Assembly (NCBI GenBank): GCA_963663265.2
Contig: CAXXXM010000002.1
Location: forward strand, 248,001-312,000
Reading direction: 5' to 3'
Length of the DNA stretch: 64,000 nt
Source: JAEXOD01 sp963663265
GTDB lineage: Bacteria; Bacteroidota; Ignavibacteria; Ignavibacteriales; Melioribacteraceae
How positions within the stretch are numbered: the first letter of the stretch is position 1; every line of letters starts with the position of its first letter. Positions 9,049-16,608 of this stretch are shown piece by piece. The notes under the pieces were generated by a model that was not told the origin of the DNA, ran no database searches, and saw nothing but the letters and a program-made list of their open reading frames with translations. The translations under genes were made by a program, and so were the position numbers.

Positions 9049-10536
9049 TTAATTTTTAAATTTGAATTTATTGTTTTTATTAGAAAAACTTTGGTTTAAT
9101 AATTGCATTTCTAATTCAGTTTGATGAATATCATAAATATAGAATTTATCACCGATTTTTAGTTCTGTTGTTTTTTTGGATTTTCTATCTTCCAATGAAA
9201 ACAACTGTTTTTCAGCATTAATAAGTACGAGCACAAAATCAGGACAATGATTTGAACTACTATGAAAATTAGTAGTCGGTTTATCAGAAGAGTTTGTAAA
9301 TGTTATTTCTCCCCCCCTCTTGATTTCATAATTTTTTTCCATTTTAGTTCGATTATTTCGAATAGTAAATCTTACGATAATATTTTTGGGTCTTTTAGAT
9401 AAATATTTCCATACAAAAAATCCTACTAAACCAAATCCTAAACCTACTAATAAATACAGCCAAAAACTTGATGATTCTTTTAGTATTTCAATATCAATTC
9501 CTCCCTTCACCAATTCTTGATAATGTAACTTTTTACCATCATTAAACCGAGCATACATAAAAAGTTTATACTTTGGTTGTTTATCAATGTTAAAATCATT
9601 TGGCAACTCAAATTCAACCGAATCAATGGCGATTGGGAACTCATTAAATTTTAATATTTTTGTAAAAACAGGTTTTTTAATTTCTTTGTTAAGATCGTTA
9701 CAATTATAAAAGTCTAATCTAATTTCAATGTTCTTTAGCTTATCGCTTAGATCAGAACTATTTGCCACTAAATCAAAATTTTGTTTATCACTCTTTACAA
9801 AAACTAAACCTTCCTTTATCTTTTTGTCATCTTTAAAATAATTTAAATCTACTTTTTTTAATCCTAAAGATTTGGTTTTATCATAAAAACTCAAATACTC
9901 CTGGTAATCTGCTTTGCGTTTCGAAATCCTTAGCCATATACCCAAATTTTTATGATCAAGAAAATGGTAACCTGCAAGTGTTGTTAAATGGATATCATTT
10001 CTTAATTCCAACAAATTTTGTTGAAGCACCTTATCATCGGGAGGAAATTGAATTCCAATATTCTTATTATCATCAGTAATTACAATCCACAATGCTGTAG
10101 AATCTTCCAGAGATTTTTTATAGAATTCATATTCAGCTTTTGAAATATATGTATTCGGTTCACACAATTGAGATATATTTTTCGGCAAATATTGTTCAAT
10201 CAAACTTCTGGAAATATTATTACCTAAATTAAGGTTATTAATGTTTGAACCAACGGTTTGAAAAATAACATAATCATCTTTGTTTATTATTGGAAATTCT
10301 AAATCAACTGTTGGATGTTTTAAAATATCAATATCAATCATATTATCAAATTGATTAATGTTACTACTCTCAAAAAGCAAAGTTAATAGAGTATTATTGA
10401 TTGCCTGTAATTCAATATCCGTTAATTGTCCGCGTAACTTCATACTTGCAGAAAAATCATAACTAATAATAATACTTTTCCCAAAGCCCCAATATGTGCC
10501 GTAAAAAACAAAAAACAGTAAAATAATTTTTTTCAT
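9049..10536 (-). CDS. Membrane-anchored VWA-domain protein
   Basis: The product is 495 residues. A signal sequence or N-terminal helix (about 1-19) is followed at once by a strand and a MIDAS-type DxSxS motif (YDFSAS, D27/S29/S31), the metal-binding loop of von Willebrand A domains. A later strand ends WIVITDD, which fits the second MIDAS aspartate region. The VWA domain should span about 20-210. A beta-rich stretch follows to about 350, then one membrane helix (SFWLYLLVGLGFGLVGFFVW, ~357-377), and a cytosolic beta-rich domain of about 110 residues. Topology is therefore periplasmic VWA, one crossing, cytosolic tail. VWA domains usually mediate metal-dependent protein contacts. VWA partners are described for FtsZ-like membrane remodelling loci. 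The tail is not an obvious FHA domain and remains unassigned. Confidence 0.78.
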   Translation of the reverse strand: MKKIILLFFVFYGTYWGFGKSIIISYDFSASMKLRGQLTDIELQAINNTLLTLLFESSNINQFDNMIDIDILKHPTVDLEFPIINKDDYVIFQTVGSNINNLNLGNNISRSLIEQYLPKNISQLCEPNTYISKAEYEFYKKSLEDSTALWIVITDDNKNIGIQFPPDDKVLQQNLLELRNDIHLTTLAGYHFLDHKNLGIWLRISKRKADYQEYLSFYDKTKSLGLKKVDLNYFKDDKKIKEGLVFVKSDKQNFDLVANSSDLSDKLKNIEIRLDFYNCNDLNKEIKKPVFTKILKFNEFPIAIDSVEFELPNDFNIDKQPKYKLFMYARFNDGKKLHYQELVKGGIDIEILKESSSFWLYLLVGLGFGLVGFFVWKYLSKRPKNIIVRFTIRNNRTKMEKNYEIKRGGEITFTNSSDKPTTNFHSSSNHCPDFVLVLINAEKQLFSLEDRKSKKTTELKIGDKFYIYDIHQTELEMQLLNQSFSNKNNKFKFKN

Positions 10537-10539
10537 ATA

Positions 10540-11799
10540 TTAACTTACCTTATTTAAATGAATACCTGTGTCTGTAATCAAAGCAATTATTCCGTCAAAA
10601 AAAGTAATATTGCTTAATGGTAATATATTTTCAGCCATATTATAGGATATATTTATAGAAGAGATATATTGCAATGTTTTCATGTCGGCAACATAAACAG
10701 TTTTCTTTGTTTCTTCAAATGAGTATATTTTATTGTCGTAAAGGAAGAAATTGTCAATGTTTATTGTAAATCCATCAGAATTTGCTTTAGCATTTATTCT
10801 ATTCGCAACCCCATATTCATTAATTTTTATAAAAAAGTTATCCCCAAAATTGCTTTTAAGCGTAATACGAAAACCATCATTTAACAAAAACCTTTCAGAA
10901 TATGCAAACCCACTAATATCAACTTTTTCAGTTTTTTCTTCATTTTTGTCTAGATTAAAACATCGTAAATAATTAATATTCGGATTATCTTTTCTTGTAA
11001 ATAAGTAGTAAAGGTTATTTTTTAATATTATTGGATAGCTGATTTTTTCAAGATCATCTGCTTCTGAACTAAACAAAGGAGATAATTCATTTAGATAACC
11101 CGTATCAATTTTATAAATACCGCCTCTCTTAGATACAGCAATTATATCATCCTTAAATTGTAATAAAGGGAGAAGTTCTTTTTGTTTTATTTCAATTTCA
11201 TGAGGTTTTTTTTCCCCTTTATAATTTGAAATATCACAGATAAAAACCTTTTGCTTTGTTGTAAAAGCCAATAGCCTCTGCTCATTATTAAAAATCACTA
11301 AAGGATTTTGAATTTTTTCATTAATATCATAATTAGTATATTGGAAATAATGTTCCCTTATTTCGCCTATTCTTGATAGTCCATACCTATAAATTTTATT
11401 TTTGAGAACTACATTAAAGAAAAGACCGTCCCACACAGGATCAGAAGCATCTCGTATAAATCCATCCTCCAATGGAGATGTTTCATATGATTTTGCCCCA
11501 TGAATACAATCATATAAAACAAACGAGTGTCTTATAGAATCAGGGGCAATTAAAACACCTCCTGCCCCACAAAGTGAAGGAATCTTAAAAGGTTCAACAT
11601 CACTAGATTGTTGAAGTTTAATTTTTTTTGGAATTTCGGAATTAACTAATAGCTTTCGTTCTGATAAAGGAAGGTAATTATCTCTAAAACCGTTAGCACC
11701 ACTAATATAATAACAATTATATCTGGTTAGCTTTTTACCTTCATCAATTGAATACCTTGCAAGCACAGGAGAAGAGTCCCCCCCTTCACGTAATACCAT
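10540..11799 (-). CDS. Beta-propeller-like cytosolic protein, first gene of the operon
   Basis: The product is 419 residues from the ATG at 11799; a TTG at 11811 gives four more residues. There is no signal peptide. The chain shows repeated strand-turn units of about 40-50 residues with patterns such as KIYRYGLSR, QKVFICDIS, GGIYKID, NNLYYLF and KTVYVADMKTLQYISSI, typical of WD40/PQQ-like propellers with 6-7 blades. An early GAGGVLIAPDS segment is glycine-rich but not a P-loop. It starts the operon, three bases before the VWA gene, and is preceded by a 480-base non-coding region. A scaffold or sensor role is likely; no family name can be given with confidence. Confidence 0.72.
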   Translation of the reverse strand: MVLREGGDSSPVLARYSIDEGKKLTRYNCYYISGANGFRDNYLPLSERKLLVNSEIPKKIKLQQSSDVEPFKIPSLCGAGGVLIAPDSIRHSFVLYDCIHGAKSYETSPLEDGFIRDASDPVWDGLFFNVVLKNKIYRYGLSRIGEIREHYFQYTNYDINEKIQNPLVIFNNEQRLLAFTTKQKVFICDISNYKGEKKPHEIEIKQKELLPLLQFKDDIIAVSKRGGIYKIDTGYLNELSPLFSSEADDLEKISYPIILKNNLYYLFTRKDNPNINYLRCFNLDKNEEKTEKVDISGFAYSERFLLNDGFRITLKSNFGDNFFIKINEYGVANRINAKANSDGFTINIDNFFLYDNKIYSFEETKKTVYVADMKTLQYISSINISYNMAENILPLSNITFFDGIIALITDTGIHLNKVS

Positions 11800-11872
11800 A
11801 AAATCACTCAAACAAGTTTAGAACTAAATTAATTAGAAATAAAACTTTACCACTTATTTAAGTTATGGACTT

Positions 11873-11974
11873 TTTGTAAATTTTGCAAACACTATTTTGC
11901 GAAAAAGTATATTTTTTCCAAAATTAATAGAACAATTTGTTTTTATTGACCAATTTACAAAATAAAATAGTGTT
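11873..11974. repeat. Two pairs of inverted words in the operon promoter region
   Basis: TTTGTAAATT (11873-11882) is the exact reverse complement of AATTTACAAA (11952-11961). AACACTATTTT (11888-11898) is the exact reverse complement of AAAATAGTGTT (11964-11974). The order is a-b-a'-b', so both words recur on the other strand in swapped order about 65-70 bases apart. This could be a paired operator for a dimeric regulator, or a leader RNA able to form a pseudoknot. AT-rich chance similarity cannot be excluded. Confidence 0.45.
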
Positions 11975-12156
11975 GTTACTATTTTTTTTTCGTTTTGTGT
12001 GAATAGTTCTGATATTATCCCCAATTCAATAATGTATTAGTTATATATAGTTATATCAGTTAATTATAAGCTCAAGGGTGGGTATAAAGTGTTTATTTTT
12101 GGTATATGGAAAGTAAATTGGAATAATTATTAAAGCTACAACCAACATTATTAATA

Positions 12157-12179
12157 CGGTCATGGTAAGACCATGACCG
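12157..12179 (-). terminator. Perfect 10-bp hairpin downstream of the GNAT gene
   Basis: CGGTCATGGT and ACCATGACCG are exact reverse complements around a 3-base loop. The hairpin lies about 100 bases past the stop of the minus-strand gene 12281-13405. On the minus strand it is followed by TATTAATAATG rather than a run of T, so it is either a weak or factor-aided terminator or a protein-binding palindrome. Confidence 0.4.
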
Positions 12180-12280
12180 CCAAGGGAATATTCCTCATTT
12201 TTGTAAATTCTCTTCTCCGACATCCAAGAGAAATTTTACTTTATTCAAGAATATCATTAATCAGAATACTCTGATAATTT

Positions 12281-13405
12281 TTATTTCACATCAATTTCGT
12301 AAATTCTATATTTTTTATAAAGAGTACCATTCATTGTTTCGGCACCTTTATTCATCATTTCGTTGTCTTCCAAAATCCAGCTTGCTTCCCCATGGTACCA
12401 GCCATGATCGGCGGCTTTATGGACAATATAATTATAAAAAGAAGCGTCCAATCCTTTCTTTTGAAATTCAGGGACAAGTCCTAATATAATAATACGTACC
12501 CACTTAATCGCTTTTTTACCAAATAATAAATGGAAAATACCTGTCGGGAATAATTTCCCGTTCATTTTTTTGAAAACATAATTATAATCAGGCAGTACTA
12601 AAGCAAAACCGACTGTTTTACCTTCAACTTCACCAAAAATAACTAAATCAGGTTCAACAAGTTGTTTTAAGTCATCAGCCAAAGCATCCATTTCGGCATC
12701 TGTTAAAGGAACAAAGCCCCAGTTAACTTCCCAAGCTTTATTATACACATACTTTACTTTTTCAATTTCAGATTTAAAATTTTTCATGTCCAAAGTTCTA
12801 AGAGTCATTTTACTGCGTTCCATAGCAATTTTGGCAACACGTCCAATTTTATCATTTTTTAACATTTCATCGTGCGAAATATCGTAAGCATATAAATCTT
12901 TGGCTTTAGCAAATCCATAATTATCGCATAAGTCCAAATAATATTTTGGATTATAAGGCATTAAAATTCTTGGTTGGTCATCAAAACCTTCAATTAACAT
13001 ACCGTTATCATCGTTAACAGATGGGTTATAAGGTCCACGCATTTTATCAAAGCCTTTGCTTTTTAACCATTCCTTAGCAGCGTCAAAAAGTTTATTTGCA
13101 GCTTCTTGGTTATTCAAACATTCAAAAAATCCAAAAAAGCCAACTTTATCGTTATGTGTAGAATTATGCAAATCGTTTTTAATAGCAGCAATTCTGCCAA
13201 CAATTTCATTTCCTTGATATGCTAAAAACAACTGCATATCACCATGTTGAAAGAACGGATTTTTTTCTCTACTTAATATTTTATATCTATCCATTAATAA
13301 TGGAGGTACCCAATAAGGATTTCCTTCATACACTTTCCATTGAAATTTTACAAATTTTTTAATATCTGCTTTATTTTCAATAGGAACAATTTTAATATTA
13401 CTCAT
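12281..13405 (-). CDS. GNAT-family N-acyltransferase, candidate bacterial ceramide synthase
   Basis: The product is 374 residues, with AGGGAG just before the ATG. The early region has the pattern KFVKFQWKVYEGNPYWVPPL, common in a long GNAT family of about 370-400 residues (YghO-like). An acetyltransferase-like strand-loop follows (LAYQGNEIVGRIAAI), and a second GNAT-like half has EVEGKTVGFALVLPDYN and a late GLVPEFQKKGLDASFY segment. No membrane helix is seen. It lies 117 bases downstream of serine palmitoyltransferase on the same strand. In Caulobacter a GNAT-type enzyme (bCerS) N-acylates the sphingoid base next to SPT and a reductase. By this context the likely reaction is acyl transfer to (keto)sphinganine. 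The family assignment is firm; the substrate is inferred. Confidence 0.75.
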   Translation of the reverse strand: MSNIKIVPIENKADIKKFVKFQWKVYEGNPYWVPPLLMDRYKILSREKNPFFQHGDMQLFLAYQGNEIVGRIAAIKNDLHNSTHNDKVGFFGFFECLNNQEAANKLFDAAKEWLKSKGFDKMRGPYNPSVNDDNGMLIEGFDDQPRILMPYNPKYYLDLCDNYGFAKAKDLYAYDISHDEMLKNDKIGRVAKIAMERSKMTLRTLDMKNFKSEIEKVKYVYNKAWEVNWGFVPLTDAEMDALADDLKQLVEPDLVIFGEVEGKTVGFALVLPDYNYVFKKMNGKLFPTGIFHLLFGKKAIKWVRIIILGLVPEFQKKGLDASFYNYIVHKAADHGWYHGEASWILEDNEMMNKGAETMNGTLYKKYRIYEIDVK

Positions 13406-13522
13406 AATTACTCCCTATCTTATAGATACATTTAAAAACAAGAAGGTTGAATCAATCTGTTAAAAGTAAAGCTACTAAAACACCAATTGATACAACCTCC
13501 AAAAAATTATTATAAATAAAGA

Positions 13523-14713
13523 TTAGATAAGACCTATTTCTTTACCAATTTTTTTGAATGCGTTAATAATAAAATCTAAATGTTCATCTTCGTGTGTAGC
13601 CATGTAAGAAGTTCTCATCATCTGTCTACCTTCAGGCACACCAGGCGAAATAAATACGTTAACAAAAACGCCTTCGTCATATAATCTACGCCACATTTGG
13701 AAAGCAAGAGGATCGTTACCAACAATAACAGGCACAATACCGGTACGACCATCAATAACATTAAATCCGGCAGCACTTAATTCTGTTCTAACTTTATTTG
13801 CATTGCTAATAAGTTTTGTTACTCTTTCAGGTTCATCTTCAAGAACTTCCAAAGCAGCCAAAGCAGCAGCAACAGAAGATGGAGTTGGAGAAGCACTAAA
13901 AATTAAAGCAGCAGCATGATGTTTTAAATAATCAATAACTTTTGCCTTACCTGTAACAAAACCACCTAATGAAGCGAATGTTTTACTAAATGTACCCATA
14001 GTCATATCAACTTCATCAACTTTATCAAATTCACTTGCTGTACCTCTACCACCTTTACCAATAACACCAACTGAATGAGCATCGTCAATTAAAGTACGTG
14101 CATTGTATTCTTTAGCTAATTCAAGCAACCTTGGTAAATCAACAATTTCGCCACCGGTACTAAAAACACCATCACTAACAATAAGTTTTCCGGCTTCTTT
14201 AGGTACTTTTTGCAAAACTCTTTCTAAATCAGCCATATCATTATGTTTATAACGCAATAACTCGGCAGTAGCACCACGTGCCATTAAGTTACCTGCAACA
14301 ATACAAGCATGATTGTCCTTGTCAGAGATAACATATTCACCCCTGTTTACAAGTGTAGGAATAATTCCTTGAGCGGTTTGATATCCTGTACTATATAATA
14401 AAACAGCTTCAACACCAAAAAACTTAGCTAATTTTTCTTCAAGTTCAATATGTAAATCAATAGTACCGGTAAGATATCTTGACCCTGAGCAACCTGTTCC
14501 ATATTTTTTTATTGCATTAATTGCTGCTTCTTTAACTTTTGGATGAGCTGTCAATCCTAAATAATTGTTAGAACCAGCCATTACTTTACGCTGCCCTTCA
14601 ATCATTACAACAGGTCCTTCATTTTCTTCTATAGCACGAAAATAAGGGTAATAGCCCGTAGCTTTAATTTCATCAGCTCTTGTAAATTCGAAGCATTTTG
14701 CAAATAAATCCAA
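13523..14713 (-). CDS. spt: Serine palmitoyltransferase (PLP-dependent alpha-oxoamine synthase)
   Basis: The enzyme condenses L-serine with an acyl-CoA or acyl-ACP to 3-ketosphinganine, the first step of sphingolipid synthesis. I chose the TTG at 14713: GGAGG lies at 14720-14724 with six bases of spacing, and the resulting 396 residues, starting DLFAKCFEFTRADEIKA, match the normal N-terminus and length. An ATG at 14785 would add an unconserved 24-residue tail. Visible motifs are the glycine-rich NYLGLTAHP, YGTGCSGSRYLTG, the PLP-ring residues in DDAHSVG (D211, H213) and the Schiff-base lysine in GTFSKTFASLGG (K244). Related enzymes (2-amino-3-ketobutyrate CoA ligase, BioF) lack this N-terminus. 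Neighbouring GNAT and reductase genes support the sphingolipid role. Confidence 0.87.
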   Translation of the reverse strand: MDLFAKCFEFTRADEIKATGYYPYFRAIEENEGPVVMIEGQRKVMAGSNNYLGLTAHPKVKEAAINAIKKYGTGCSGSRYLTGTIDLHIELEEKLAKFFGVEAVLLYSTGYQTAQGIIPTLVNRGEYVISDKDNHACIVAGNLMARGATAELLRYKHNDMADLERVLQKVPKEAGKLIVSDGVFSTGGEIVDLPRLLELAKEYNARTLIDDAHSVGVIGKGGRGTASEFDKVDEVDMTMGTFSKTFASLGGFVTGKAKVIDYLKHHAAALIFSASPTPSSVAAALAALEVLEDEPERVTKLISNANKVRTELSAAGFNVIDGRTGIVPVIVGNDPLAFQMWRRLYDEGVFVNVFISPGVPEGRQMMRTSYMATHEDEHLDFIINAFKKIGKEIGLI

Positions 14714-14838
14714 ATTATTCCTCCAACATCTATTATTATTTTTTATTTCTTTTCTAAAATTTATTAATTCGTTATTTTTAAACATTAAAAAATATAGTTT
14801 AATACCTTAAAAATCAATTATTAATTGCATAAAATATT

Positions 14839-15831
14839 ATGAATAATGAAATTATATCAGTAGTTACGGGTGGTACGGGCTTTGTTGGCAGCCATTTAGT
14901 CGATTTATTATTGGCAAAAGGACACAAAGTTAAATGCATAATTCGTAAAACCAGCAACTTACGCTGGCTGAAAGATAAAAATGTTGAACTGATTGACAGC
15001 GGTTTGTATGATAAATCCAAACTAAAGGAAATACTAAAAGATGCTGACTATTTATATCATGTAGCAGGTATAGTTAAAGCAAAAAACTGGGAAGATTACT
15101 ATAACGGAAATGTATTACCAACTAAAAATCTTTTAGAAGCACTTAAAGAATGCAATACAAAAATTAAACGTGTTATTATTGTTAGCAGTCTAACAGCAAC
15201 AGGTCCTTCAAAAATTGGTAACCCTAATACAGAAGAATCCCCAATGAACCCTATTACTCGTTATGGCAAAAGTAAAATGGAAGAAGAAAAATTAGTTAAA
15301 ACATTTATGTCTTCAATTCCTATTACTATTGTAAGACCTCCTGCTGTATACGGCATTAGAGATACTGAAATATATTTAATATTTAAGACTTACAAAGGTG
15401 GATTATTACCATTAATTGGTTTTAACAACAAAGAAGTAAGTATTGTAAATGTTAAGGATTTAGTAAGAGGAATTTATTTAGCATCAACAAGTGATAAAGC
15501 TGCCGGAGAAATATATTTTATTGGTTCAAAAGATTACTACAATTGGAACGAAATGGGTAATTGCATTTCAAAAGGAATGGGACGCAAAGCATTAACATTA
15601 CGCTTACCTCATTTTTTAGTTTACACAGTTGGTGCATTTGCCGAATTCTTTTCATGGTTTAGCAGCAAAGCAGCTACATTTAATTTTGAAAAAGCAAGAG
15701 ATTTTGTTCAAGAAGCTCAAACCTGTGATAGTTCAAAAGCTAAAAGAGATTTTGGTTACGAATCCGAAATTCCATTATGTGAAGGGATGAAAGAAACCAT
15801 TGAATGGTATAAAGAACAAAAATGGTTATAG
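14839..15831 (+). CDS. NAD(P)-dependent extended SDR, candidate ketosphinganine/ketoceramide reductase
   Basis: The product is 330 residues of the extended short-chain dehydrogenase/epimerase type. The dinucleotide-binding motif GGTGFVG is at 11-17, a VSSLTATGPS catalytic serine region is near 116, and YxxxK is at Y142-K146 (RYGKSK). A mid-domain IVRPPAVYG follows. The gene diverges from serine palmitoyltransferase across a 125-base shared region. In Caulobacter an epimerase-annotated reductase (CerR) completes the ceramide pathway beside SPT and bCerS, so that is the preferred role. Dihydroflavonol-reductase-like or sugar epimerase activity remains possible. The last 75 bases overlap, on the opposite strand, the 3' end of the DUF123 gene. 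Confidence 0.78.
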   Translation: MNNEIISVVTGGTGFVGSHLVDLLLAKGHKVKCIIRKTSNLRWLKDKNVELIDSGLYDKSKLKEILKDADYLYHVAGIVKAKNWEDYYNGNVLPTKNLLEALKECNTKIKRVIIVSSLTATGPSKIGNPNTEESPMNPITRYGKSKMEEEKLVKTFMSSIPITIVRPPAVYGIRDTEIYLIFKTYKGGLLPLIGFNNKEVSIVNVKDLVRGIYLASTSDKAAGEIYFIGSKDYYNWNEMGNCISKGMGRKALTLRLPHFLVYTVGAFAEFFSWFSSKAATFNFEKARDFVQEAQTCDSSKAKRDFGYESEIPLCEGMKETIEWYKEQKWL

Positions 15832-16244
15832 CTAATTTTTGTTTTTGAATATAATAGATGAGAATAACAATTCTTACAATCTGAATTACCAAACGATTTT
15901 ATAGGATGAAGAAGGTGAAAACCTTCTTCAACTTTTTTACGCATTTCACATTCAATTTCTTTCCCCATGTCGAGCAAATAATAAACATTTGAAACATTAC
16001 ATTTGGAATTGGTTGTTAATAAATCAATATGCCAATGAATAATTTTATCTTTTTTAATATGTCTATTAATTCTACTTATAAGATTCTTTTGTGCAGAGCC
16101 GAAATAATAATAATACCCAGTATGTAATAATAAATTAAACTTTTTAGAATTTAAAAACAGTTCATCTTTTAGGTATATTTCTAAAATATATACACCTGAA
16201 TTAGTTGTTTTGGGCACCTTCTTTAATCCAGGTTTTAATTCCAC
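15756..16244 (-). CDS. DUF123 GIY-YIG-like protein
   Basis: The product is up to 162 residues. A GVYILEIYL strand, YYYYFGSAQ and RINRHIKKDKIIHWHIDLL together fit the DUF123 branch of the GIY-YIG nuclease superfamily, often seen alone or fused to endonuclease III. Two cysteines (DCKNC) sit near the C-terminus. The start is uncertain: GTG at 16244 overlaps the upstream haem-lipoprotein gene by 44 bases, and GTG at 16217 is closer to the domain edge. Its 3' end overlaps the convergent SDR gene by about 75 bases. DNA binding or cleavage is inferred from the family; its cellular role is not known to me. Confidence 0.65.
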   Translation of the reverse strand: MELKPGLKKVPKTTNSGVYILEIYLKDELFLNSKKFNLLLHTGYYYYFGSAQKNLISRINRHIKKDKIIHWHIDLLTTNSKCNVSNVYYLLDMGKEIECEMRKKVEEGFHLLHPIKSFGNSDCKNCYSHLLYSKTKISYNHFCSLYHSMVSFIPSHNGISDS

Positions 16245-16596
16245 GTAACTGAGTTTCGGTAATTGCAGTAGTTGGTGTGCCTAATGGAGGCATAATGGGT
16301 GGAACCTGTCCGGAAACTCGTAACACTAAAATACTGTTTGTAGGATCGCCGGGTATAACATTTGGATATGTTCTTACTTCAGTCCAACTTGTTAACATAT
16401 AACTTGTTTCAATACCATCGGCGTGACAGCCGGAGAAATTGCATTTATATTCAAATATTGGTTGAATATCTGCTACAAAACTCACTTTAGATTCAGGAAT
16501 TGAACGTTCGTCAATATCAACATTATTATTTACAACATCCTTACAAGCAATAATAGTTATAGTAAAAATTACAAAAAACAAATATATTTTTTTCAT
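16201..16596 (-). CDS. Small lipoprotein with cytochrome c-like haem motif
   Basis: The product is about 131 residues from the ATG at 16596; a TTG at 16602 is the alternative. The first 17 residues are a lipoprotein signal ending TIIAC, so the mature N-terminal cysteine (C18) should be lipidated. Then comes the pattern SFVADIQPIFEYKC, typical of the c-type domains of FCB bacteria. The haem motif is CNFSGCH, a CX4CH spacing instead of CX2CH. A methionine-bearing PPIMPPLG lies downstream, as expected for the axial ligand. The gene lies four bases from the RbsA-like gene. A periplasmic or surface electron-transfer role is inferred; haem attachment through CX4CH is unusual and unproven. Confidence 0.68.
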   Translation of the reverse strand: MKKIYLFFVIFTITIIACKDVVNNNVDIDERSIPESKVSFVADIQPIFEYKCNFSGCHADGIETSYMLTSWTEVRTYPNVIPGDPTNSILVLRVSGQVPPIMPPLGTPTTAITETQLRGIKTWIKEGAQNN

Positions 16597-16608
16597 ATCC
16601 AAATACTT

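Larger units (their letters stand above)
11800..12280. other. Long intergenic region upstream of the tubulin-like operon
   Basis: This stretch of about 480 bases holds no gene. It is very AT-rich. It should contain the promoter of the minus-strand operon starting at 11799 and the 3' end of the GNAT gene transcript. Two pairs of inverted words lie at 11873-11898 and 11952-11974, and a perfect hairpin lies at 12157-12179. A 10-base palindrome, GGAATATTCC, lies at 12185-12194. I could not assign clear -35/-10 or Bacteroidota-type -33/-7 boxes. Confidence 0.6.

Noticed and set aside
1..11811. Defence-island reading of the tubulin-like/Hsp70 operon
   Set aside because: No nuclease, restriction, toxin or nucleotide-signal effector gene is present, so a conflict-system label is not supported. 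A cytoskeletal or envelope role fits better.
12185..12194. Palindrome GGAATATTCC near the GNAT gene end
   Set aside because: A 10-base AT-centred palindrome is expected by chance in this composition and it has no second copy nearby.
14814..15020. Minus-strand open frame of 68 residues overlapping the start of the SDR gene
   Set aside because: It is antisense to the conserved GGTGFVG region and has no ribosome site or homology.
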